Assembly (NCBI GenBank): GCA_029552545.1
Contig: JAKPDO010000050.1
Location: forward strand, 1-64,000
Source of the DNA: Planctomycetota bacterium
GTDB taxonomy: Bacteria; Planctomycetota; Phycisphaerae; Sedimentisphaerales; Anaerohalosphaeraceae
Reading direction: 5' to 3'
Length of the DNA stretch: 64,000 nt
The position numbers were made by a program, and so were the translations under genes. This document shows positions 1 to 6,627 of the stretch, one piece after another (position 1 is the first letter of the stretch; every line of letters starts with the position of its first letter). The notes below the pieces were generated by a model. It ran no database searches, was not told the DNA's origin, and saw only the letters and a program-made list of their open reading frames with translations.

Positions 1-1
1 G

Positions 2-154
2 CAGATCGTGCGTCAAACCGATCCGAAAATCCCGATGCAGCTTGTCAGATTGCCGCCGGTTATGTTAGACTGGTTGGGACCCGATTATATGACCAAAGAA
101 GAATATGCACTGCGGGGGTACGATCTACCATGGCTTCCCTCTCCTTCTTTTTGA
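2..154 (+). CDS. C-terminal fragment of an unidentified protein
   Basis: An open frame enters from the left edge and ends at TGA 152-154, giving the last 50 residues of a protein. The tail contains IVRQTDPKIPMQL, LDWLGPDYMTKEEY and ends LPWLPSPSF. It reads like real protein sequence (mixed composition, no low complexity), and the gene must start before the window. I do not recognise the family. The repeat-rich non-coding stretch begins right after the stop. Confidence 0.55.
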   Translation, partial: QIVRQTDPKIPMQLVRLPPVMLDWLGPDYMTKEEYALRGYDLPWLPSPSF

Positions 155-240
155 CTTTTGGCTGGATTCTTTAACGGTTTGCTGTGTTTCGAGGTTCGGA
201 TTTCGAATTTTTTTGTAAAGAGCCGACGGTTCCGAAGTAT

Positions 241-265
241 GGATTCCCGCCTGCGCGGGAATGAC
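241..265. repeat. REP-like dispersed palindrome, copy A
   Basis: Arms ATTCCCGC (243-250) and GCGGGAAT (255-262) enclose the loop CTGC, followed by GAC and a run of A. Two further copies occur at 44669-44695 and 60950-60976 with the loop CGAT. All three lie between genes. Confidence 0.8.
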
Positions 266-592
266 AAAAAACACGCTTTCAGAGATGACAAATCAGGAAC
301 GGAGTCGACAAGAAAGAACGGGAGGAACAAGCGACGCGGGCTTAATGTTTTTTCACCGTGATCGTTTTGGCTGTTCGATTTTTCGGATTTTGTGTTTCGA
401 GATTCGAATTTCGGTTTTTCTGTCTGCCGGCGTCCGGCTGGTAGTGGCTCGAATCTGGTTTCCGGCTTTTCTTCCTTCCTAATTTTTCTTTCCTGCCTTC
501 TTAATTCTTCATTCCTGCGGATTCCCTGTCACTCCCGCGACTTGTTCTCCGAAGTTATCGAGTGAAGGACGAAAGCAGGCAGCATAGAATAG

Positions 593-619
593 CCCCGCCC
601 GCAAGGGCGGGGAAAAAAA
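593..619 (+). terminator. GC hairpin, possible terminator or dispersed repeat
   Basis: CCCCGCCC (593-600), loop GCAA, GGGCGGGG (605-612), then seven A. The tract after the stem is A rather than T on the plus strand, so intrinsic termination is not clear in either direction. It may instead be half of a dispersed repeat together with the hairpin at 644-663. Confidence 0.4.
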
Positions 620-643
620 GAATGATAATCCCATCCCCATTTT

Positions 644-663
644 CCCCGGGCTCGCGCCCGGGG
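644..663. repeat. Perfect GC palindrome
   Basis: CCCCGGGC (644-651), loop TCGC, GCCCGGGG (656-663). The flank GGGGCTATT (660-668) is the reverse complement of AATAGCCCC (588-596), which starts the hairpin at 593. The two hairpins may therefore form one larger element. Confidence 0.6.
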
Positions 664-807
664 CTATTTCCCCAATCCGTGTCCATCCGTGGTTAAAAAA
701 CTTGCCGAATCCGCCTGCGGGACTGCGTTCGCTGCGGCGGGGACAGCCGTCCTTTCTTGCTTTTTCCTGCGGCGGGATTATACTGCCTCAAAAAAAGACG
801 GGGAGTG

Positions 808-1779
808 ATGATGGCCTTTCTTGCGGGAATGGATGAAGCCGGCTACGGGCCGCTGCTGGGGCCGCTGGTGGCGGCGACGGCGGTCTTTGAAGTCCCCGAT
901 GCGCTGCTGCGGGCGGATTTGTGGAAGGTGCTCGAGCAAGCCGTCTGCCGGCAAAAGAAGGGCCGCCGGGGTCGGCTCCTCATCAACGACAGCAAAAAGG
1001 TCTATTCCCGCCACACGGGGCTCAAAGACCTCCAGCGAAGCGTGCTGGCCTCCCTGCTGGCAGGCGGACTCGAAACCGTTCCCCAGACGACGGAAGAGGT
1101 TCTGAATGTTCTCTGTCCCGATTTTGCTCTTCAGCGAAATCATTATCCCTGGCACACGAGGCCGACGGAGAAGTTATCCGTCGATCCGGCGGATATTCGA
1201 ATTGCCGGCGGGCTGTTCCGGCGGGTCCTCGAGGAGCAGGGGATGCGGTTCTGTTTTCTGCAGGCCCGGTGTCTGGAGGTGGCCGAATACAACCGCCAAA
1301 TCGGTTTGGTCAAAAACAAGGCCCGCGTTCTGTTTGGTCAGCTGTGCTGTCTGATTGACACGGTGTTTCAAAAAAGCCGTTCCTCCGGCAAGGTCGTTCA
1401 GTTTCTGATTGACCGGCAGGGCGGACGTCTGCGGTACCGCTCCGAGCTTCAGCGAATGTTTCCGCAGATGGAATTAACTATTCTGAAGGAGAGCGACGAA
1501 CTGAGCAGCTATCAGCTCCGGTCGGAGGAAGGGACGATGCGGCTGCATTTTACGGCCGGGGCGGATGAAAAATATCTGCCGGTCAGTCTGGCTTCGATGG
1601 CGGCCAAACTGGTTCGGGAACTGTTGATGGGCAATCTAAATGCCTATTTTTCAGAGATTTGCGGCCAGATTCGTCCGACAGCCGGATACTGGCAGGACGG
1701 TCAGCGATATATTTTGGAATTGACCAAACATTTGGGGGAAAGCGGTGTGGATAAGCGTCTTTTGGTAAGAGTGCGATAA
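808..1779 (+). CDS. RNase HII-like protein (divergent, planctomycete type)
   Basis: 323-residue protein with an RNase HII-type fold signature. It has DEAGYGPLLGPLV near the N terminus (compare DEAGRGPLAGPV in RNase HII), NDSKK about 45 residues later (the DSKKL box) and SLASMAAKLVRE near the C terminus (the SILAK.RD box). RNase HII nicks RNA in RNA-DNA hybrids, for example at misincorporated ribonucleotides. This protein is about 100 residues longer than normal RNase HII, with insertions between the boxes, so the exact activity is inferred. I chose ATG 808 (or 811) because GGGGAG lies just upstream; an open frame extends up to 757 but adds an atypical leader. It stands alone. Confidence 0.75.
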   Translation: MMAFLAGMDEAGYGPLLGPLVAATAVFEVPDALLRADLWKVLEQAVCRQKKGRRGRLLINDSKKVYSRHTGLKDLQRSVLASLLAGGLETVPQTTEEVLNVLCPDFALQRNHYPWHTRPTEKLSVDPADIRIAGGLFRRVLEEQGMRFCFLQARCLEVAEYNRQIGLVKNKARVLFGQLCCLIDTVFQKSRSSGKVVQFLIDRQGGRLRYRSELQRMFPQMELTILKESDELSSYQLRSEEGTMRLHFTAGADEKYLPVSLASMAAKLVRELLMGNLNAYFSEICGQIRPTAGYWQDGQRYILELTKHLGESGVDKRLLVRVR

Positions 1780-1946
1780 AGAGAAACCTCCGACAAAACT
1801 GCCTATTTTTATAAATATATGTAAATATGGGCTTTATGTTTTCTTGAGAACGAGAATAAAATGGATAGAAATCGTGGTTTTCCTCTTTCCTTTATCAGTA
1901 TATTTCAGGAGTGTTTTGGTTTTTTGTGATTTTTTCACTTTTTTTC

Positions 1947-1975
1947 TTGCAAGGGCTTGACAAAGTTTTTATAGT
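1947..1975 (+). promoter_or_regulatory. Sigma-70-type promoter of candidate small RNA
   Basis: TTGCAA (1947-1952), a 17-base spacer, then TATAGT (1970-1975), predicting a start near 1982. A second perfect -35 hexamer, TTGACA (1957-1962), lies inside the spacer but has no good -10 at the right distance. Confidence 0.5.
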
Positions 1976-1981
1976 AAGATA

Positions 1982-2120
1982 AGTAATATGTGTTCTTTTA
2001 CAGTGTTTGTTCATTTGCGGTCAGAAATTACGAAAGCTCCTTCTGCCGCCCGTACGTTCAAGTAGCCCTGGGAAGTTCACCGACTTCCTCCTCCTTCTGC
2101 GAAGTACGGGCGGTTTTTTT
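1982..2120 (+). ncRNA. Candidate small structured RNA with C-rich anti-SD segments
   Basis: A predicted transcript of about 140 nt runs from the promoter at 1947-1975 to a perfect 10-bp stem, CCGCCCGTAC (2046-2055) with GTACGGGCGG (2104-2113), followed by seven T. Inside the long loop is a smaller hairpin, GGAAGT (2071-2076) with ACTTCC (2083-2088). CTCCTTCTGC occurs twice (2037-2046 and 2091-2100), once on each side of the left arm region, and the second copy follows TTCCTC. These C-rich segments complement Shine-Dalgarno sequences, as in some known trans-acting small RNAs. It could instead be a leader or attenuator of the lexA unit, but the terminator lies 160 bases before that unit. No known RNA family was recognised. 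Confidence 0.45.
2046..2120 (+). terminator. Intrinsic terminator of candidate small RNA
   Basis: Perfect 10-bp GC-rich stem (2046-2055 with 2104-2113) and T7 tract (2114-2120). The loop is unusually long (48 nt) and has its own hairpin. Confidence 0.65.
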
Positions 2121-2199
2121 GTTTCCGGATTCTGCCGCAAAAATTTTTTCCTTCCCTAACCGGCATTCATACAGGAAGTTAAGACATTTTTTTCTGGTT

Positions 2200-2214
2200 G
2201 TTCGGTTTTTGTTC
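2200..2214 (+). promoter_or_regulatory. Putative LexA operator, GTTC-N7-GTTC
   Basis: GTTC (2200-2203), seven bases GGTTTTT, GTTC (2211-2214). This exactly matches the direct-repeat LexA box known from Alphaproteobacteria. It sits just upstream of a -10-like TATAAA (2239-2244) and 66 bases before the first start codon of the lexA unit, where an autoregulatory operator is expected. The binding assignment is inference. Confidence 0.5.
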
Positions 2215-2279
2215 GGGTTTTGGGCTGCTCTTTGCCGATATAAAGCAGACCTGAACAGATTGGTTAGGAGAAGCAGGAC

Positions 2280-2828
2280 ATGGAAGTCAAGCGATTTGAT
2301 GATGATTCACAGATTCCTGTATGCAAATTCGGTCCGGGCGGCGATTTTGTTGTGGAATGGCCCGCTCCTTCCGCGTCGACGGCACCCGAATCAGAACCCG
2401 CAGCGAATCCGCTTGGGAAGGTTCTGGCTGTGCTGAACCGTCTGCTCGGCTCTCCGCTGGAGGGCAAATTGATGGAGGAGTTGGCTGAGGAGGTAAAGTT
2501 GTCCGTTTCGCCGCTGGAGGCGGCCGTGCAGAAGTCCGGATGCAAAGTTGAGGAGACGATTTGCGATGAGCAGAATGGAAATGTCTGGGATTACTCCCCG
2601 GCAGCTCGACGTGCTTCGAGCAGCGGCGGAGTTTCAGGACAGGCATGGTTATTCGGCGACGATTGCGGAGTTGTCCGAAAGACTTCACGCAAGCCGGCCT
2701 ACCGTTCACGAGCATCTGGCAGCCCTCGCCGCCGCCAAACTCATCGTTCGAACCGCAGCCGGGAAGGCACGCTCTTTACGCTTGACCGAACGGGGCCGGC
2801 AGCTTCTTGCTCGGGCTCGGCGGCCTGA
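2280..2828 (+). CDS. Unknown ORF overlapping lexA
   Basis: The open frame begins at ATG 2280, 9 bases after AGGAG, and stays open to 2828. Its first 95 or so residues look coding (MEVKRFDDD..., a helical acidic stretch LMEELAEEVKLSV). From about 2566 on it overlaps lexA in another frame, and its translation becomes Ser/Arg-rich, as expected of a lexA shadow. Three readings remain: a small upstream cistron with a very long overlap, a gene whose stop was lost through a frameshift, or an N-terminal piece joined to lexA by frameshifting. The 5' part is probably expressed with lexA and under the operator at 2200-2214. No family recognised. Confidence 0.45.
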   Translation: MEVKRFDDDSQIPVCKFGPGGDFVVEWPAPSASTAPESEPAANPLGKVLAVLNRLLGSPLEGKLMEELAEEVKLSVSPLEAAVQKSGCKVEETICDEQNGNVWDYSPAARRASSSGGVSGQAWLFGDDCGVVRKTSRKPAYRSRASGSPRRRQTHRSNRSREGTLFTLDRTGPAASCSGSAA

Positions 2829-3237
2829 ATCAGCCGAAGCCGCAGCCACGAGCAGTCTGGAAGAATCGTCCTCAATCCCTCTGGCGGGGGCGGTCTGCGC
2901 CGGATACGGAATTGAACCAAACGAACAGAATGACCGGCTGAGCCTGAAGGAATTGTTCGGCAGAACGGAGGACTTATTTGCCCTGCGGGTGAAGGGCTCG
3001 AGCATGGTTAATGCCGGCATTCAGGATGGAGATTATGTGATTTGCCGCCGGCAGTCTGTCGCGCAGAACGGTCAGGTGGTTGCGGCCCTGGTTGACGGCG
3101 AGCGGGCGGTCCTGAAACGCTTTTTCCTCGAGCCCTCCGCCGTGCGGCTGAACGCGGAAAACGATGCCTTTGAACCGATTTATTCGAGAGACTGCCGCAT
3201 CGAAGGGGTCGTTGTCGGGGTGATTCGCCGACTGTAA
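2566..3237 (+). CDS. lexA: LexA repressor
   Basis: 223-residue SOS repressor with self-cleaving protease domain. The N-terminal winged helix-turn-helix runs from TPRQLDVLRAAAEF to SRPTVHEHLAAL (recognition helix, near residues 44-52). The C-terminal S24 domain has the scissile dyad Ala112-Gly113 in VCAGYG, nucleophile Ser146 in GSSM and Lys184 in AVLKRF. It represses DNA-damage genes until RecA-stimulated cleavage. I chose ATG 2566 because GAGGAG (2550-2555) lies 10 bases upstream; TTG 2548 is a less likely start. It follows the unknown ORF in the same transcript, and mfd, another DNA-repair gene, lies about 80 bases downstream. The length is typical. Confidence 0.93.
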   Translation: MSRMEMSGITPRQLDVLRAAAEFQDRHGYSATIAELSERLHASRPTVHEHLAALAAAKLIVRTAAGKARSLRLTERGRQLLARARRPESAEAAATSSLEESSSIPLAGAVCAGYGIEPNEQNDRLSLKELFGRTEDLFALRVKGSSMVNAGIQDGDYVICRRQSVAQNGQVVAALVDGERAVLKRFFLEPSAVRLNAENDAFEPIYSRDCRIEGVVVGVIRRL

Positions 3238-3318
3238 AGCAGAGCACTTTCAGCAGAACATCGCCGGATTCCCGCGTATATAATTTTCGGACAGATTATG
3301 ATGTTGATGACTGCCTGA

Positions 3319-6300
3319 ATGAGAGACGGCTCTTGTTCCGGCACTCATCAATCGATGGATTTAGGCAAAGACAAGACGGTTCGGCAGCTGCTTGAGCGGC
3401 TGCGGGGCAGAACCCCATCCGACCCCCCGATTGCGGTCGAGGGGACGTGGGGGTCTTTTGCGCGCCTTTTGGCCGCCTATGTTCATCAGGAGTTGCAGCG
3501 GCCCGTTTTGTTTGTCAGCGCCCATATCGACGATGCGGATGATGCGGGGGATGACCTGGAGGTGTTCAGCGGCCGGGCGGCGGAGACCCTGCCGGTTTGG
3601 GAAAGTCCGCAGGCGGCTTTGGATGCAGCGGATGAAATCGGCTCGCAGCGCGTCCGTATTGCCCTGAATCTGGCCCGTCGGCAGCGCGGCGGTTCGATTC
3701 GGCCGTTTCTGATGAGCGCCTCCATTCAGGCGCTGATGCAGCCGGTTCCTTCTGCAGACAGTCTGCTGGGCGGCGGTCTGACGCTTCAGGTGGGGAATGC
3801 GTATGACATTGAGAACCTGGCCGCAAAACTGCTCGAGTGGGGATTTGAACCGGTCGAGCAGGTGGATATCCCCGGCCAGTTTGCCCGACGCGGCGGGATT
3901 CTCGATATTTACGCCGCCGCGGCCGTCAGCGAGCAGTCGCAGGAGGCCTCGGCCGCCGAGCCGATTCGAATCGAGTTTTTCGGTGATGAAATCGAAAGCA
4001 TCCGCACGATTGATTTGGATACGCAGCGTTCCGGACGCTCCCTGAAATGGGTTCAGATTGTCAATCCGCCCGCTCAGCAGGTTTTTGATAAATCCGAACT
4101 TTTCTTTAATCTCCTTCCGGAGGAGACGATTGTCTTCCTCGAAGAACCGCTGGAGCTGGCGGAGGTGGCGGAGGTCTTTCTATCTCGGCTGGAGGACCCG
4201 CGGGGATTCTACCGGTGGGAGTCGATTTACCAGGCCGTCCGCCGGTTTTCGGCTGTGGAAATCAGCCGCTTCGGGGGCGGGGCGGAGGCCCTGCGGCTGG
4301 ATGTCGGCAGCATTCAGGAGCTGGAGCATCGGCAGGCGGGCACCTGGAAAGACCACAAACAGACCTTAGCGGCGCTGCTGGACAAAGCGCGGGACTATGA
4401 CGTGTTTCTGTATTGTGAGAATCACGCCGAGATTCAGCGGACCAAGGAGATTCTTCAGGAAGAAGGCCGGACCATTCCTTTGTCTTTTCATCTGGAGCTG
4501 GGGACGGTCCATCAGGGTTTCTGCATTCGTTCCCTGAAGGTGATTGTCGCATCGCATCATGAGCTGTTCGGCCGCTCCCTGATGCGCCGGCGTGTCCGGG
4601 CGATTCGCACGGCTTCCCCTGTGGACAGTCTGCTGGATTTGACCAAAGGCGATATTGTCGTGCATGTGTCCTACGGCATCGGCAAGTATGTGGGGATGGA
4701 GTCGATTCCGATGCACGGGCAGATGCAGGAATATCTGACGCTCGAGTACGCCGATAAGGTCAAGATTCACGTGCCGGTTTCGCAGATTCATTTGGTACAC
4801 AAGTTTGTCGGGACGATGCCCACGCGTCCGCCCCTGTCCAAAATCGGCACCAAGAAATGGGAGCAGCAGAAACAGCGCGTGGCCCAGCATGTCCAGGAGC
4901 TGGCGGAGGAACTGCTCCAGATTCAGGCCAAGCGCCAGCAGATGGGCGGATTTGCCTTCGGCCCCGATACGCACTGGCAGAAGGAATTTGAGGAGGCGTT
5001 TGCTTATGAGGAAACGCCGGACCAGCTGAAGGCGGCGGAGGAAATCAAGCGGGATATGGAAGCGCCGGTGCCGATGGACCGCCTGCTGTGCGGCGATGTC
5101 GGCTACGGCAAGACGGAGCTGGCGATGCGGGCGGCGTTTAAGGCGGTCTGTGCGGGCAAGCAGGTGGCAGTGCTGGTGCCGACGACGGTGCTGTCGGTGC
5201 AGCACGGCCGGACGTTTGCCGAGCGGTTTGCGGATTTTCCTGTGAGCATTGCGGTGCTGAACCGATTTACCCCGCCGGCCCAGGTTCGGCAGATTCTGTC
5301 GGATGCCCGGCAGGGGCGGCTGGATATTCTGATTGGGACGCATCGGCTTCTGTCGGATGATGTGGGGTTTCACGACCTCGGACTGCTGATTATCGATGAA
5401 GAGCAGCGGTTCGGCGTCGAGCACAAAGAGCGGCTCAAGCGGTTTCGGGTGAATGTGGATATTCTGACCCTGACGGCCACACCGATTCCCCGCACGCTGC
5501 ATATGTCCCTGCTGGGCCTGCGGGATATCAGCTCGCTGGCGACGCCTCCGCTGGATCGGCGCAGCGTCGTTACACACGTGTGCCGCTTTGACCCGGAAAC
5601 CATTCGCAAGGCGATTCTGTTTGAACTCGCGCGGGACGGTCAGGTTTTTTATCTGTACAACCGGGTGCAGACGATTGAACAGGAGGCGGCGCGGGTGCGG
5701 GCCATTCTGAATGACCCGAAAATAACCGTCGATATTGTGCACGGGCAGATGTCCAAGCATCATCTGGAAGATGCGATGATTCGGTTTGTAACCGGCCAGA
5801 CGCAGGTGCTGGTGTGCTCAACGATTATCGAAGCCGGGCTGGACATTCCAAACGCCAACACGCTGATTGTCCGGGATGCGGACCGTTTTGGTCTGGCGCA
5901 GCTGCACCAGCTGCGGGGGCGGGTCGGACGCTACAAGCACCGGGCGTATGCCTATCTGCTCCTGCCGGAAAGCCGTCCAATCAGTCCGCTGGCGGCTCGT
6001 CGGCTGAAGGCCATTGAGGATTTTTCGCAGCTGGGGGCCGGCTTTCGGATTGCCCTGCGGGATTTGGAGATACGAGGGGCGGGCAATCTGCTCGGGCCGG
6101 AGCAGTCCGGACATATTCATACGGTCGGCTATGAGATGTATTGTCGGCTGCTGGCCGATGCGGTCCGGCGGCTCAAGAATGAACCGGTGGTTCAGCCGCC
6201 CCAAACGGTGATGGATTTGGGATTTGCACCGGTGATTCCCAAGTCCTATATCGCTTCCGACCGGCAGCGGATGGAGGTCTATCGCCGGCTCGGCCAGGCC

Positions 6301-6615
6301 TGCACGCCGCAGGATGTCGAACGGCTTCGGGAAGAACTGCGGGATATCTTCGGGCCGATACCGACGAAGGTTCAGCAGGTACTCGAGTCGGCGGAAATTC
6401 GAATCCTGGCGCAGCGGCACGGACTTAAAAGCATTCTGCTGCAGGAGTCCGACCTGATATTTCGGTTTTCCGATGATGCCAAGCCGGCGGACTTGTTCGC
6501 TCGGGCTCCCGGACGGGTGACCATTACCGACCCGAAGACAGTCTATCTGCGTCTGGACAAAACGTATCTGGAGCCCTCGACGCTGCTGGCGATTCTTCGG
6601 AAGATGCTTCGTTAG
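3319..6615 (+). CDS. mfd: Transcription-repair coupling factor Mfd
   Basis: 1098-residue DNA translocase that displaces stalled RNA polymerase at lesions and recruits UvrA. An N-terminal UvrB-homology region is followed by the RNA polymerase-interacting domain near residues 440-505 (GDIVVHVSYGIGKYVG). The RecG-like helicase core has Walker A GDVGYGKTE near 593, DEEQRFGV near 692 and TATPIPRTL. The C-terminal TRCF domain begins around 930. The start could be ATG 3319 or ATG 3355 (MDLGKDKT); neither has a clear ribosome site. It follows lexA on the same strand, which suggests joint SOS-linked expression, but that is inference. It converges with the LamG gene 12 bases downstream. Confidence 0.95.
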   Translation: MRDGSCSGTHQSMDLGKDKTVRQLLERLRGRTPSDPPIAVEGTWGSFARLLAAYVHQELQRPVLFVSAHIDDADDAGDDLEVFSGRAAETLPVWESPQAALDAADEIGSQRVRIALNLARRQRGGSIRPFLMSASIQALMQPVPSADSLLGGGLTLQVGNAYDIENLAAKLLEWGFEPVEQVDIPGQFARRGGILDIYAAAAVSEQSQEASAAEPIRIEFFGDEIESIRTIDLDTQRSGRSLKWVQIVNPPAQQVFDKSELFFNLLPEETIVFLEEPLELAEVAEVFLSRLEDPRGFYRWESIYQAVRRFSAVEISRFGGGAEALRLDVGSIQELEHRQAGTWKDHKQTLAALLDKARDYDVFLYCENHAEIQRTKEILQEEGRTIPLSFHLELGTVHQGFCIRSLKVIVASHHELFGRSLMRRRVRAIRTASPVDSLLDLTKGDIVVHVSYGIGKYVGMESIPMHGQMQEYLTLEYADKVKIHVPVSQIHLVHKFVGTMPTRPPLSKIGTKKWEQQKQRVAQHVQELAEELLQIQAKRQQMGGFAFGPDTHWQKEFEEAFAYEETPDQLKAAEEIKRDMEAPVPMDRLLCGDVGYGKTELAMRAAFKAVCAGKQVAVLVPTTVLSVQHGRTFAERFADFPVSIAVLNRFTPPAQVRQILSDARQGRLDILIGTHRLLSDDVGFHDLGLLIIDEEQRFGVEHKERLKRFRVNVDILTLTATPIPRTLHMSLLGLRDISSLATPPLDRRSVVTHVCRFDPETIRKAILFELARDGQVFYLYNRVQTIEQEAARVRAILNDPKITVDIVHGQMSKHHLEDAMIRFVTGQTQVLVCSTIIEAGLDIPNANTLIVRDADRFGLAQLHQLRGRVGRYKHRAYAYLLLPESRPISPLAARRLKAIEDFSQLGAGFRIALRDLEIRGAGNLLGPEQSGHIHTVGYEMYCRLLADAVRRLKNEPVVQPPQTVMDLGFAPVIPKSYIASDRQRMEVYRRLGQACTPQDVERLREELRDIFGPIPTKVQQVLESAEIRILAQRHGLKSILLQESDLIFRFSDDAKPADLFARAPGRVTITDPKTVYLRLDKTYLEPSTLLAILRKMLR

Positions 6616-6627
6616 GACGTTCGCTGA

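Larger units (their letters stand above)
155..807. other. Repeat-rich intergenic region
   Basis: About 650 bases without a convincing gene. It holds a REP-like palindrome (241-265), two related stretches of the form TGTTTCGAGRTTCGRATTTCG (near 185-206 and 391-413), two strong GC hairpins (593-612 and 644-663) and the phrase ATCCGTGTCCATCCGTGGTT (675-694), which I recall as common between genes in many environmental genomes. The short open frames here (158-361, 261-482) have the composition of translated repeats, so I leave them out. Confidence 0.6.
1780..2279. other. Intergenic region with small RNA and lexA control region
   Basis: 500 bases between the RNase HII-like gene and the lexA unit. 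The first part is AT-rich with no feature seen. The rest holds a promoter and structured transcript ending at a strong terminator (about 1947-2120), then the control region of the lexA unit with a direct-repeat operator at 2200-2214. Confidence 0.6.

Noticed and set aside
593..668. Clear terminator for an upstream plus-strand gene
   Set aside because: The hairpins are strong but lie over 430 bases past the nearest stop and lack a T tract; a repeat element is as likely.
1957..1985. Promoter using TTGACA at 1957
   Set aside because: The -35 is perfect, but no acceptable -10 lies 16-18 bases downstream; TTGCAA-N17-TATAGT fits better.
1990..2436. 148-residue open frame across the small RNA and the lexA leader
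   Set aside because: It crosses a terminator and the operator and has no ribosome site; its Ser/Arg/Phe-rich translation looks non-coding.
4366..5763. 465-residue antisense frame inside mfd
   Set aside because: It is a shadow of the high-GC mfd coding frame, and Mfd motifs span the whole region on the other strand.
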